Counted from the first letter of the stretch, positions 8,938 through 17,671 are shown. The stretch is 41,874 bases of DNA from Candidatus Kapaibacterium sp. (GCA_026390655.1 JAPLFN010000107.1:1-41874); one strand, 5' to 3'. Program-made: numbers and translations. The notes: a model not told the origin generated them from the letters alone.

Positions 8938-9525
8938 ATGAAACCCCTTCATCGGATCTTGACGGCGCTTGGAGCACTTTCCCTGCTCGGACTATTCGTG
9001 TTTCCAATGTGGTCCATCACCCTTGAGGCTCCTCAATATCCGAAGGGTAGCGAGCTCGGAATACTCATCCGAATCAACAACGTTGAAGGTACGCGACCGA
9101 ATGATCTAGGCAACATCAACAACCTCAATCACTACATAGGCATGAAGAGAATAGAGGTGGACTCCATCCCTGAACTCAAATACATGCCGATCATCGTGCT
9201 TGCTCTTGTTGGTCTAGGTCTTTTGATCGCTGCCTTTGGGCGCAGATGGATGAACCTTGTGTGGATAGCCCTGCTTACTGCGGCTGGAGCACTTGGCCTA
9301 TACGATTTCTGGCTCTGGGAATATGACTATGGACACAACCTCGATCCGCATGCCATCATTAAGATCGAGGGAATGTCCTATCAACCGCCACTGTTCGGTA
9401 CCGAGCAACTTTTGAATTTCTCGGCTAGTTCGTATCCCGACATTGGCTTTGCCTTTATCGCCCTCGGCGCACTCCTTGTTGGCCTAGCCTGGTGGCTTAG
9501 CCGCAAGCGTACAACCACTCACTAG
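8938..9525 (+). CDS. Small polytopic membrane protein of the nos cluster (NosB-like position)
   Basis: 195 residues with about four membrane helices (roughly 5-24, 83-101, 104-122, 168-187) and a periplasmic segment containing 'YPKGSELGI' and 'NLNHYIGMK'. It starts 12 bp after nosZ with 'ggaga' upstream. Clade II nos clusters regularly carry an uncharacterised membrane protein, called NosB in epsilonproteobacteria, immediately after nosZ; position and topology fit, but I cannot confirm homology. A role in electron transfer or NosZ maturation is inference from location. Confidence 0.75.
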   Translation: MKPLHRILTALGALSLLGLFVFPMWSITLEAPQYPKGSELGILIRINNVEGTRPNDLGNINNLNHYIGMKRIEVDSIPELKYMPIIVLALVGLGLLIAAFGRRWMNLVWIALLTAAGALGLYDFWLWEYDYGHNLDPHAIIKIEGMSYQPPLFGTEQLLNFSASSYPDIGFAFIALGALLVGLAWWLSRKRTTTH

Positions 9526-9541
9526 TTATCTGCGGCGAATT

Positions 9542-9988
9542 ATGAAAAATCTTTGGCTCATCTCGATCATCGCGATATCGATTATCGTCACATCATGCAG
9601 CGAACCGGAACCCAAGGCCATCGTGTATGGCAGCGAACAATGCACGTCTTGTCGCATGGGCACCACGGATCAGAAGTTTGGTGCGGAGATCGTTATGAAG
9701 ACGGGCAAGACCTTTGTCTTTGACTCGCCTGAGTGTATGATCGAGTGGGCAGAAGGCACCACCGTAAAGAAGATTGATATCCACTCATTCTGGGTCACAG
9801 ACTTCATCAATCCTGGAACCCTGATCGATGCTCGCACGGCGTGTTATCTCGAAAGTGACATGATCCACTCCCCAATGGGATTGAACGTGGCCGCCTTTCG
9901 TGATAACAACTCCTGCGAGCGCGCTCGGGTAAACTTCGTCGGCAAGGTGAGAACATTCGACGAAGTACTCACCCTCCCTAATAACTAG
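9542..9988 (+). CDS. nosL: NosL copper chaperone lipoprotein
   Basis: Binds Cu(I) and delivers it for assembly of the NosZ copper centres, anchored to a membrane as a lipoprotein. It has a lipoprotein signal ('IIVTSC') and the NosL core: 'EQCTSCRM' (a C-x-x-C-R-M metal site), 'FDSPECMIEWA' and 'FWVTDF'. Length (148) is normal for the family. It sits between the nosZ-associated membrane protein and the YtkA-like lipoprotein in an unbroken operon. Confidence 0.94.
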   Translation: MKNLWLISIIAISIIVTSCSEPEPKAIVYGSEQCTSCRMGTTDQKFGAEIVMKTGKTFVFDSPECMIEWAEGTTVKKIDIHSFWVTDFINPGTLIDARTACYLESDMIHSPMGLNVAAFRDNNSCERARVNFVGKVRTFDEVLTLPNN

Positions 9989-9992
9989 AAAC

Positions 9993-10799
9993 ATGATTAC
10001 GACAACACTCTTCATGAACACCTTAAAATTGTCGGCGCTCGCAGTATTAGCAGTCCTTGTGCTGTCTTGCACTACAACCACAGAGCCCGTTAAGCCGATC
10101 ACAATCGACAAGACTCTCGTATCCACGGTGACTGCATCCAACTACGCTGTGGAACTCTATGCGGATGGAGCCATTACTGTGGGGTATACGCCTCTCTATG
10201 TTCGCATCCGACACAATGGACTAACGTTAACGGACGTTCACGTGCTCATTACACCAAACATGGATATGGGCAGTATTCACCATACATGCCCGGTTGAGCA
10301 AGATGAAGAGGTTGCGCCGGACAAAGACGGACTGTATCACAGCGCAGCCATCTTTACGATGGCAAGTGATGTGGGCTGGAAGGTAGGCATTACCATTCAT
10401 GATCACGACATAGACACAACGTTTACCGTACACATTCCAATCGCGGTAGGTAACTCAGGAAACACAGTTACTCTCAAGGATGCATCCAGCACAAAGTACA
10501 TCCTCACGCTTAAGAACGCTGCATGGACTGTGGGGATGAACGATATCATGTTCAATCTCTATCGCACAGCCGACGGGTTTGACTATACTCCTGTTGATGA
10601 TGCTGAAGTTTCCTTTGCTCCAACGATGCCCTCAATGGGACATGGCTCTAAAGGAAATGTCACCCCTGTGGCAACAGTCGGCGGATGGTACGTCGGTCGT
10701 GTCAACTACACAATGACTGGAGACTGGCAGATAGCTCTTGCAGTGAAGACCCTTGACGGACAGATACTCACGAACAACTATCAGGTTGTTGTTCGGTAA
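9993..10799 (+). CDS. Lipoprotein with two YtkA/FixH-like domains, probable copper binding
   Basis: A 268-residue exported lipoprotein ('LAVLVLSC'); the start may instead be ATG 10014. It appears to have two tandem immunoglobulin-like YtkA/FixH-type domains (about 50-145 and 150-268). The second has the typical 'PSMGHGS...GWYVGRVNYTMTGDWQI' layout. Each domain holds a Met/His-rich segment: 'NMDMGSIHHTC' in the first and 'MPSMGHG' in the second, candidate Cu(I) ligands. Placement between nosL and a copper-type TonB receptor suggests a periplasmic or outer-membrane copper relay. The duplication and metal role are my reading of the sequence. Confidence 0.72.
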   Translation: MITTTLFMNTLKLSALAVLAVLVLSCTTTTEPVKPITIDKTLVSTVTASNYAVELYADGAITVGYTPLYVRIRHNGLTLTDVHVLITPNMDMGSIHHTCPVEQDEEVAPDKDGLYHSAAIFTMASDVGWKVGITIHDHDIDTTFTVHIPIAVGNSGNTVTLKDASSTKYILTLKNAAWTVGMNDIMFNLYRTADGFDYTPVDDAEVSFAPTMPSMGHGSKGNVTPVATVGGWYVGRVNYTMTGDWQIALAVKTLDGQILTNNYQVVVR

Positions 10800-10801
10800 C
10801 G

Positions 10802-12808
10802 ATGAGCCCCCTCCCAACCATCGTGTTTCTCTACGTTGTGACCGGCGTTGCGGCTATAGCTCAGGATACGCTCAAGACGATCACCGTGCGTACTGTAGTG
10901 GTGGAGGCAGATCCGTATTCGAAGCCGTGGCGCATGGATCGCCCCTTGTCGGCATCGAGTTCTGTTGACGACCTCATGAGACTCGGCGGCCTTTCACTGA
11001 TCCAACGCGCTAATGGCTTTGCGGGCGAGGCGTCGATGCTTGGACTACGTGGGGGACAGATGAACACGTCCATCGATGGCATGAAGATCCACGCAGCATG
11101 TGTTGATAAAATGGATCCTTCGACTGCCTACATCGAGCTTGACAATCTCTCTTCCATGGACGTATCGTCCGATGCAACTGATTTGCGTTATGGACAGAAC
11201 CTCGGTGGCTCAGTGAACTTCTCTCTGAAACAACCCACACTTGCTACCTCTTTATCGTCAATAGTCAGTATGTCAACGGAATCCAACGCAGCCCTGCGAC
11301 GCTTTCGCGTCGATCTTTCCGGCGGTACCGAAACGCTTGGACTCAGGGCCGGATACACAATGCGATCTGCCGACAACATGCGTGCTGGTGATGGGCAGTA
11401 TATCTCATTATCGGGTTTCACAAAGCACAACGTTCAGGTAGGGGGCTTATGGAAGCTATCGGACCGAGATGCACTTTCAGCGACCTTTATCGCCGACGTG
11501 GCGTCGGACGTTGGATATCCCGCTCTCATCATGGATACGCGTAAGGCCGATGCACTTATTGGCGCTATCACATGGCGCTCAGCATGGTCTCCTTCCATCA
11601 ACACATCTGCAAAGCTGTATGCAAACTCAGTTACGCATACGATGGACGACTATGATCGCCCCCTATCGCAGATAGCATCGCGAGCCTTTATGCCGAACAT
11701 GCACATGCCTATGCTTGGTACAACTCATGTGTTTGGTTTGTTAGCCGAAGGCAGCATCGCTAGTTCCGATAATCTCATTCGAACCGTGATTGATGTTACG
11801 TATCTCGATGCACGCGCAACGATGAGTATGATCCCATTGGACACCTCTGTTTCAACAATGCAAATGACAAACATCGGAGATGCACGCGTTGCAACTGCAG
11901 GTGTTAGTGCTTCATGGGAGCACAGTATTGATTGTGATTTATCAGTGCGCGTTGGAACAAGAGTTGACGTCTCGAGCCGCACGCTAGCGGACGCTTCTTT
12001 CCGTAGTGTCCTTGGTGGCTACTATCCCGGGATGTCTCTTGATAGAACTGCCGTCGCACTCTCAGTTAATGTTGGCGCGTTCTACACAGTCGCAGAGGGT
12101 GTTCAGCTGTGGACCGTTGTGGCGCGTAGCGAGCGAATGCCGACACATCTTGAAATGTATGGCTTCTGGCTCTACGATCCTCAGGCTAACATTGTCACTA
12201 TAGGACGTCCTGATCTTGCTAACGAAAAGGCTTTGTCACTAGATATAGGGAGCACGTTCCGAACAGATGATATGAAGCTCTCTGTGTCAGGATCGATGCG
12301 TCACATCGACAACTACATCGCGCCGGTGCCGTCAACAGATGTGCCTACTCAAGGACAGCCCCCTACCCGCTACATGGGAAGTATAGGCGGCGCCGACCTT
12401 ATGGGCTTCAACGCAAACGCTACGGTCAGCATTACGCCGTGGTGCAGCATGCAAGCATCGGTACTCGGAACATGGGGAACAGGTATTACGATCAATGACC
12501 CGTTACCACTCATTGCTCCCATGCAGGGGATGGTTCGTGCTGTTGTTGGAGACCCTATGCTTCAGGGGGAGATCATCGTGACAGCAGCAGTTGCGCAATC
12601 GCGTGCATCACGACTAATTCTCCCTGAGGACAATACGGCGTCTTGGGCGCGGGCGGACGTTCTTTTGGCATGGATGCCTCTTTCACAACTTCGCATTCAA
12701 TTTGCGTGCACCAACCTATTCGATACGTTCTACCATGAGCATACGAGCATCAACAACATGCCATCACGCGGTCGTTCTCTCAACGTTGGGTTCAGAGCCG
12801 TGCTGTGA
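10802..12808 (+). CDS. TonB-dependent receptor, OprC/NosA-like copper importer
   Basis: Outer-membrane receptor predicted to import copper for NosZ. Signal peptide (about 1-20), plug domain ('LGLRGGQMNTSIDGMK') and a long barrel ending 'LNVGFRAVL'. In the plug, 'IHAACVDKMDPSTAYIEL' contains C100-x3-M104, the CxxxM half of the copper site described for Pseudomonas OprC and related to NosA. A Met/His cluster 'NMHMPM' (about 299-304) could supply the other half (HxM in OprC). The gene lies 2 bp after the YtkA-like gene, and its stop overlaps nosD (GTGA), placing it firmly in the nos operon. I found no SusD partner here. Confidence 0.87.
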   Translation: MSPLPTIVFLYVVTGVAAIAQDTLKTITVRTVVVEADPYSKPWRMDRPLSASSSVDDLMRLGGLSLIQRANGFAGEASMLGLRGGQMNTSIDGMKIHAACVDKMDPSTAYIELDNLSSMDVSSDATDLRYGQNLGGSVNFSLKQPTLATSLSSIVSMSTESNAALRRFRVDLSGGTETLGLRAGYTMRSADNMRAGDGQYISLSGFTKHNVQVGGLWKLSDRDALSATFIADVASDVGYPALIMDTRKADALIGAITWRSAWSPSINTSAKLYANSVTHTMDDYDRPLSQIASRAFMPNMHMPMLGTTHVFGLLAEGSIASSDNLIRTVIDVTYLDARATMSMIPLDTSVSTMQMTNIGDARVATAGVSASWEHSIDCDLSVRVGTRVDVSSRTLADASFRSVLGGYYPGMSLDRTAVALSVNVGAFYTVAEGVQLWTVVARSERMPTHLEMYGFWLYDPQANIVTIGRPDLANEKALSLDIGSTFRTDDMKLSVSGSMRHIDNYIAPVPSTDVPTQGQPPTRYMGSIGGADLMGFNANATVSITPWCSMQASVLGTWGTGITINDPLPLIAPMQGMVRAVVGDPMLQGEIIVTAAVAQSRASRLILPEDNTASWARADVLLAWMPLSQLRIQFACTNLFDTFYHEHTSINNMPSRGRSLNVGFRAVL

Positions 12809-14043
12809 AACACCTCCTGATCATAGCGTTGATTCTTTGGATGTCGCCCGCCTATGCAGGTACACAGAAGGCATACCCTACTGGTGCTTCCACACTACGG
12901 ACAGCGTTATCGAACGCACGTGAGGGTGACACCATTCTCGTAATGCCTGGTGAACACTCGGGCAGCGGATACGATATCACCAAGCGCATAACGATCATTG
13001 GCATGAAGGGGGCTGTTGTAGATGGTCACTCGAGCGGCGGAACGATCTTTCTTGTTAATGCCGATGGCGTTGCATTTCGCACGCTCACCATTCGCAACGT
13101 TGCCGTAAGCTATGTAGATGATCATGCAGCTATCAAGGTGCTAAACAGAGTCGGGACGGACATCGATGGGTGCCGAATTGAAAACGGCTTCTTCGCAATC
13201 TATCTCAGCAAGTCAGCGAATTGTCGCGTAGCAAACAACACCATTATAGGCGCAATGCGCGATGAGTCAAACTCAGGCAACGGTATACATGCGTGGACAT
13301 GTCGCAATATTCTTGTCACCGGGAACACGATTACCGGACATCGCGATGGCATCTACTTCGAATTCATGCGTCAGGGAACAGTTCTCAATAATCACAGTGA
13401 GCAGAATGCTCGATACGGTCTGCACTTTATGTTCTCGGATTCGTGTTCGTATCACAACAATGTGTTCGCTTCAAATGGCGCCGGCGTAGCCGTGATGTTC
13501 TCCCATGTGGTTGAGATGATCGGCAACACCTTCCGGAACAACTGGGGACCCACGTCCTATGGGTTGCTCCTTAAGGAGATCAAGGAAGGTCACCTCAAGG
13601 ACAATCATTTCGAGCGAAACAGTATAGCCATTCATGCAGAAGGGGCTGGCCACTTTCTGATTGAAGGCAACACGTTCATTCGCAATGGATACGGTTTACG
13701 CATTCTGGGTGGATGCGAAGAGATCACCGTGGTTCGAAACACGTTTGACGGAAACACCTTTGACGTCACGACGAACTCACGCGAGTCTTTCAACACGTTC
13801 AGCGGCAACTACTGGAGCAGTTACGAAGGGTACGACCTTGATCACGATGGCGTTGGAGATGTTCCACATCACCCCGTAAGACTCTACTCCCAGCTTGTAG
13901 AGCAGATGCCGTCTTCGGTGATCCTTCTCCACACTGCGTTCATTACCATGCTTGATTTGGCTGAACGTATCATTCCGACAGTGACGCCCGATCTACTCGT
14001 TGACAATAAGCCCCTTATGAAGCCTAGAGCACAGCAACAATGA
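12805..14043 (+). CDS. nosD: NosD, periplasmic beta-helix protein for CuZ assembly
   Basis: Periplasmic partner of the NosFY transporter, needed for maturation of the NosZ CuZ site (sulfur supply). Signal peptide ('IIALILWMSPAYA'), then a right-handed parallel beta-helix with repeated 'N.I..N...G' rungs through about residue 350 and the NosD-type 'SGNYWSSYEGYDLDHDG' segment near 333-349. It uses GTG overlapping the receptor stop, and its own stop overlaps nosF (ATGA). 412 residues is a normal length. Confidence 0.94.
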   Translation: MKHLLIIALILWMSPAYAGTQKAYPTGASTLRTALSNAREGDTILVMPGEHSGSGYDITKRITIIGMKGAVVDGHSSGGTIFLVNADGVAFRTLTIRNVAVSYVDDHAAIKVLNRVGTDIDGCRIENGFFAIYLSKSANCRVANNTIIGAMRDESNSGNGIHAWTCRNILVTGNTITGHRDGIYFEFMRQGTVLNNHSEQNARYGLHFMFSDSCSYHNNVFASNGAGVAVMFSHVVEMIGNTFRNNWGPTSYGLLLKEIKEGHLKDNHFERNSIAIHAEGAGHFLIEGNTFIRNGYGLRILGGCEEITVVRNTFDGNTFDVTTNSRESFNTFSGNYWSSYEGYDLDHDGVGDVPHHPVRLYSQLVEQMPSSVILLHTAFITMLDLAERIIPTVTPDLLVDNKPLMKPRAQQQ

Positions 14044-14762
14044 TCCGTATAGACCATCTGCACAAGTCCTTTCGCGCATTGCATGTATTGCAGGGCGTAT
14101 CGGTTGTGCTTCCTACCGGCAGTGTAACGGCCATTATAGGTCCCAATGGCTCGGGTAAGACTACACTTATGAAGAGCATTGTTGGACTCGTGCAACCTGA
14201 TAGAGGAACGATCGCCGTTGATGGCGTTTCCACCATTAACAATCCTGAGAGCAGAGCAACAATAGGCTACATGTCACAAGTGGCGCACTATCCGGAGAAC
14301 CTTACACCGCGAGATCTGGTCAACATGGTGCGGGGTGTCCGCATGAGTCGTGTGCCGGATATCTCCGATGAACTCATCGAGGACGTGCAACTTCATGGTC
14401 ATATGGATAAGCCAATGCGCGCGCTCAGTGGAGGCACACGTCAGAAGGTTGGGAGCGTGTTGGCGTTAATGTTTCAGCCAACAACATTGTTGCTTGATGA
14501 ACCAACGGCCGGACTCGATCCGGTTGTTACTGAGCGTTTGAAAGAGCGCATCATCAAGGTACGTGATGCAGGGTCAACTGTGTTGATCACCTCGCACGTT
14601 CTCTCCGAGATCCAGGAACTGGCCGATAGGATCATCTACCTGCATGAAGGACGCGTAATCTTTGATGGCATGGTGAACGAGCTCTTAGAGCGCACTGGTC
14701 ACGATGTTCTCTCGCGTGCAGTTGCCACTATCATGATGCAAAGCAATGGAGGTGTCCAGTGA
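14040..14762 (+). CDS. nosF: NosF ABC transporter ATPase
   Basis: ATP-binding subunit of the NosDFY transporter. Walker A 'GPNGSGKTT', Q-loop region 'IGYMSQVAHYP', signature 'LSGGTRQKVG', Walker B 'LLLDEPTAGLDP' and switch His in 'ITSHVLSE' are all present, so it should hydrolyse ATP. 240 residues. Overlaps nosD by 4 bp and nosY by 4 bp. Confidence 0.96.
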   Translation: MIRIDHLHKSFRALHVLQGVSVVLPTGSVTAIIGPNGSGKTTLMKSIVGLVQPDRGTIAVDGVSTINNPESRATIGYMSQVAHYPENLTPRDLVNMVRGVRMSRVPDISDELIEDVQLHGHMDKPMRALSGGTRQKVGSVLALMFQPTTLLLDEPTAGLDPVVTERLKERIIKVRDAGSTVLITSHVLSEIQELADRIIYLHEGRVIFDGMVNELLERTGHDVLSRAVATIMMQSNGGVQ

Positions 14763-15541
14763 AAACCACTGCACTTCTCTTGAAATACGTTGTTCGCGAT
14801 GTTATGCGGAGTCGTTGGCTAGCACTCTACCTCATCTTCTTTGCCGCTGTTACGGAAGGACTCCTGTATTTCACTGGTGGCGAAGCCAAGACCGTCGTAG
14901 GACTAATGAATGTTGTGTTACTCCTCATCCCGCTTGCGGCCGCTGTGTTCGGAACACTTCATGTGCACCACAACCGCGACTTCGTAGAGCTAATGTTGAC
15001 GCAGCCTGTTTCGCGGAGCGCTATCTACTTTGCTCTCTACCTTGGCGTGAGCCTACCATTTCTCATCGCCTTTGTTGTCGGCATCGGTGTTCCCGCTGCT
15101 ATTCATGGCGTCGTGTTCAATCCTCCTATCCTAACGCTACTAGCGGCCGGCAGCGCGCTAACGATGGTATTCTTTGCAATCGCGTATCTCATTGGCGTGG
15201 TGGTACAGGACAAGGCTGCGGCCATGGGCGTTGCCTTCATATCGTGGCTCTCGTTTGCCGTGTTGTATGATGGATTGATCCTTGCTCTCACAGTGATCTT
15301 CGCGGACTATCCACTAGAGAAGGCAACGATTGCCATGGTAGTTCTGAATCCGATCGATCTCGCACGGATCATCGTAATGCTCACGTTTGACTACGCGGCA
15401 CTCATGGGATATACCGGTGCTGTGTTTCAGGAGTTCTTCGGTGCAGCAACCGGCATCATCATTTCATCGAGTTCACTCATTGTCTGGACGTTGCTCCCGG
15501 TTTTCATCGGGAGGCGCGCCTTTGGACGTAAAGACTGGTAA
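14759..15541 (+). CDS. nosY: NosY ABC transporter permease
   Basis: Membrane subunit of NosDFY (ABC-2 type). About six hydrophobic helices, with 'HHNRDFVELMLTQPVSRSAIYF' as the typical cytoplasmic coupling segment after the second helix. It starts with GTG overlapping the nosF stop. A 31-bp gap separates it from the FAS1 gene, so the nos operon could end here or continue; no terminator hairpin is visible in that gap. Confidence 0.93.
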   Translation: MKTTALLLKYVVRDVMRSRWLALYLIFFAAVTEGLLYFTGGEAKTVVGLMNVVLLLIPLAAAVFGTLHVHHNRDFVELMLTQPVSRSAIYFALYLGVSLPFLIAFVVGIGVPAAIHGVVFNPPILTLLAAGSALTMVFFAIAYLIGVVVQDKAAAMGVAFISWLSFAVLYDGLILALTVIFADYPLEKATIAMVVLNPIDLARIIVMLTFDYAALMGYTGAVFQEFFGAATGIIISSSSLIVWTLLPVFIGRRAFGRKDW

Positions 15542-15572
15542 TTCTCTTCTCCCATATTTCTGGAGTTCTGTT

Positions 15573-16124
15573 ATGCGCACGCTCGTTACACTATTCATAG
15601 CCGGAACCATCGCAGTCGCGAGTGGTTGTTCATCTGGTTCTGATCAACCTAAGGAAGAATTGAAAGGGGCTGATGGCGGTCCATCGGGTCAGGCACTCGT
15701 AAAAGACGACGACTCACAGAAGGACATTCTCAAGATTGCCGGTGGATCCAAGGATCACACAACCCTCGTAGCTGCCGTCCACGCAGCAGGCTTGGAGAAT
15801 GCATTGTCAAATGCAGGCCCCTTTACAGTGTTTGCTCCAACAGATGCCGCCTTTGGCAAACTTCCGGCAGGCACAGTAGAAGATCTTGTAAAGCCAGAAA
15901 ACGTTGACAAGCTCTCAACGATCCTTTATCATCACGTTCTAACTTCAGACCTAGATCAGTCGAACTTCACGGACGGGCAAAAGGTCACGATGTTCGACGG
16001 GTCACAAGTAACGATGACCATCAACGACAAGGGTTGGTTCATTGATGGTGCCAAGATCGTTGGTTCCGTCCGCGCTTCAAATGGATGGGTCCATGTTGTT
16101 GATGCCGTTGTGGTTCCGAAGTAA
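15573..16124 (+). CDS. Fasciclin (FAS1) domain lipoprotein
   Basis: 183 residues from the ATG at 15573 (the ORF track extends 62 residues upstream into nosY without support). Lipoprotein signal ending 'VASGC', an acidic linker, then one FAS1 domain (about 50-183) with 'GPFTVFAPTDAAFGKLP' and 'YHHV' typical of the family. Such proteins act at the cell surface in adhesion or signalling. It is convergent with an RskA-like anti-sigma gene; FAS1 genes beside SigK-RskA pairs are known in mycobacteria (mpt70/mpt83). Confidence 0.92.
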   Translation: MRTLVTLFIAGTIAVASGCSSGSDQPKEELKGADGGPSGQALVKDDDSQKDILKIAGGSKDHTTLVAAVHAAGLENALSNAGPFTVFAPTDAAFGKLPAGTVEDLVKPENVDKLSTILYHHVLTSDLDQSNFTDGQKVTMFDGSQVTMTINDKGWFIDGAKIVGSVRASNGWVHVVDAVVVPK

Positions 16125-16146
16125 AAACATACACCAGACTCATTTC

Positions 16147-16180
16147 ACGGGGCTTATCTGCAATTGCGGATAGGCCCCGT
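16147..16180. terminator. Terminator hairpin between FAS1 and anti-sigma genes
   Basis: ACGGGGC-t-TATC, 10-nt loop, GATA-g-GCCCCGT: an 11-bp stem with one internal mismatch, located between convergent stops. On the + strand it is followed by a T-rich run only weakly (ttgctgtct). A bidirectional terminator is likely. Confidence 0.7.
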
Positions 16181-16208
16181 TGCTGTCTACGTAGCCCAAG
16201 ACTAATGT

Positions 16209-17003
16209 CTACCCTACCTTACCCGCTACGATCATCGCTTCCATTGTGGGTGTTGGTCTTCCACCCTTTGGCTCGACAGTGATAGCAAATACCGAGGGAC
16301 GATCGATGGACTTCATAGCGATGATGCGTTCTTCTGTAGTAGCTATGTTGATTACGCCGAGGTCCACCGGTACGCCATCTACAATTGCCCATAGCTGATA
16401 GTCTTGATCTGCCGATAGCTCTGGCAACCCTCTGGCGTCAATGACAACGTTGTGACTATTTGTGTTCCAGAATACAGATGCGTACGCAGTGCCGTTCGGC
16501 TGGACTGCAGGTAACTGTACTCGCCGAACGTTCTTCTCGATCATTGCGTCGAGTGACTTCTGATAGTAATTGACCTTGTTGGCAATGACTGAATTGTTGG
16601 TCCTTGCCTCTGCCAATGCTTCCACAGCGGCATTTCGGTCATCTAGAAGTGTAGATCGTTCTGTAAGGAAGTAGATCGATGGTAGTGCACCGATAAGCAG
16701 TCCAATAGACGCCGCAATAAGATAACGTGAGCGAGTAATGATTGGATAGACGGTTGCTTGCGGTTGCGAGACTGGTACTTCTTGGAATACTGCATTCAGT
16801 GCTTTGGCCCGTAGATCAGGCGAAGGGAGAACAGCATTCTCTTGTGCAAATGCTTCAAGCGCTTGGGCAATCACCCTGATCTCGGCCTCGACTGCGGGGC
16901 TCTGCTTCATGGCCTGCTCCACAATTCCACGCTCCTCTGGAGTGCACGCATCAGCAACGTACAGTTCAAGGAGTCCAGAATTGAGTAGTTCGTCGTGTGT
17001 CAC
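16209..17003 (-). CDS. RskA-like anti-sigma factor
   Basis: Membrane protein expected to hold its partner ECF sigma factor inactive. The N-terminal cytoplasmic part ('LLELYVADACTPEERGIVEQ') is a zinc-less anti-sigma domain as in RskA; one membrane helix (about 94-113, 'IAASIGLLIGALPSIYFL'); then an RskA C-terminal periplasmic domain ('ASVFWNTNSHNVVIDARGLP', 'YQLWAIVDG'). It overlaps the sigma gene stop by 4 bp, the standard pairing. 264 residues. Confidence 0.9.
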   Translation of the reverse strand: MTHDELLNSGLLELYVADACTPEERGIVEQAMKQSPAVEAEIRVIAQALEAFAQENAVLPSPDLRAKALNAVFQEVPVSQPQATVYPIITRSRYLIAASIGLLIGALPSIYFLTERSTLLDDRNAAVEALAEARTNNSVIANKVNYYQKSLDAMIEKNVRRVQLPAVQPNGTAYASVFWNTNSHNVVIDARGLPELSADQDYQLWAIVDGVPVDLGVINIATTEERIIAMKSIDRPSVFAITVEPKGGRPTPTMEAMIVAGKVG

Positions 17004-17551
17004 AACGATACTCCATATATCGATCGAAGAGTGTTCATAGCGAGCCTGACCCTTGATTTCACGGTACCAAGCGGGATGTCAAACTCTTTGGCTATCTCCG
17101 ATTGCGAGTAACCTTTAAAATAGACGAGATCGATGATCTCCTCCTGCTCCTTTGGAAGTGTTCCAACCAATGAGCGAAGATCAACAGACTCTGCTGCTTC
17201 TCGAGGATCTGACACCCTGCTTTCAATACCTACGATCTCCTCCGCGGATTGGATCTCTTCACGTGAGAAAGACGCCTTTCGAAGTGTGTCGATTGCAAGA
17301 TTCCGAGCAATGTTGAGCATCCAGGTAAAGAGCGTACCCCGGTCTGACGTATAGCTCTCTCTATTCGTCCAAACGCGGACGAAGGTCTCCTGCAGCACAT
17401 CTTCTGCATGTGATGTGGAACGAAGAATCCTTAGTACTACTCCATAGAGTGACGAGGAATATTCGTCGTATAAAGCCGACATCACACTAGCATCGCCCCT
17501 TTTAAGGCTTGCTGCATAGTCTCGGGATACGGATTCCAAATCGTGAGGCAT
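17000..17551 (-). CDS. ECF RNA polymerase sigma factor (SigK-like group)
   Basis: 183 residues from the ATG at 17551 (the track start is an upstream TTG). Region 2: 'LYDEYSSSLYGVVLRIL' and 'HAEDVLQETFVRVW'; region 4: 'GYSQSEIAKEFDIPLGTVKSRVRLAM' (helix-turn-helix for the -35 element). The following gene encodes the RskA-like anti-sigma factor. Divergent from the DUF4331 operon, which together with the FAS1 gene is its most probable target. SigK-like is inferred from partner and neighbours, not from promoter specificity. Confidence 0.93.
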   Translation of the reverse strand: MPHDLESVSRDYAASLKRGDASVMSALYDEYSSSLYGVVLRILRSTSHAEDVLQETFVRVWTNRESYTSDRGTLFTWMLNIARNLAIDTLRKASFSREEIQSAEEIVGIESRVSDPREAAESVDLRSLVGTLPKEQEEIIDLVYFKGYSQSEIAKEFDIPLGTVKSRVRLAMNTLRSIYGVSL

Positions 17552-17594
17552 ACCAAATATAGGGCAGTATCGAACAATCAAGAGTACCGGTGAT

Positions 17595-17624
17595 CCAATA
17601 CCATGGATTAACCGTAGGTATTGG
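17595..17624. promoter_or_regulatory. Perfect 8-bp inverted repeat between sigma and DUF4331 genes
   Basis: CCAATACC (17595-17602) and GGTATTGG (17617-17624) with a 14-bp spacer, immediately followed by GGAAAC, which overlaps the right arm and resembles an ECF -35 element (GGAAC) facing DUF4331. Position in the divergent intergenic region fits an operator or promoter pair. No clear -10 was found. Confidence 0.4.
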
Positions 17625-17671
17625 AAACGTGCAACAAAGCACTCAATTCCACTACTTTCTTGAGGTGACCT

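Noticed and set aside
14746-15270. 174-codon + strand ORF overlapping nosY
   Set aside because: Out of frame with nosY, cysteine- and arginine-rich without a domain; nosY is clearly the real frame.
15387-15572. 62-residue upstream extension of the FAS1 ORF
   Set aside because: It lies inside nosY in another frame and precedes a complete lipoprotein signal that begins at 15573.
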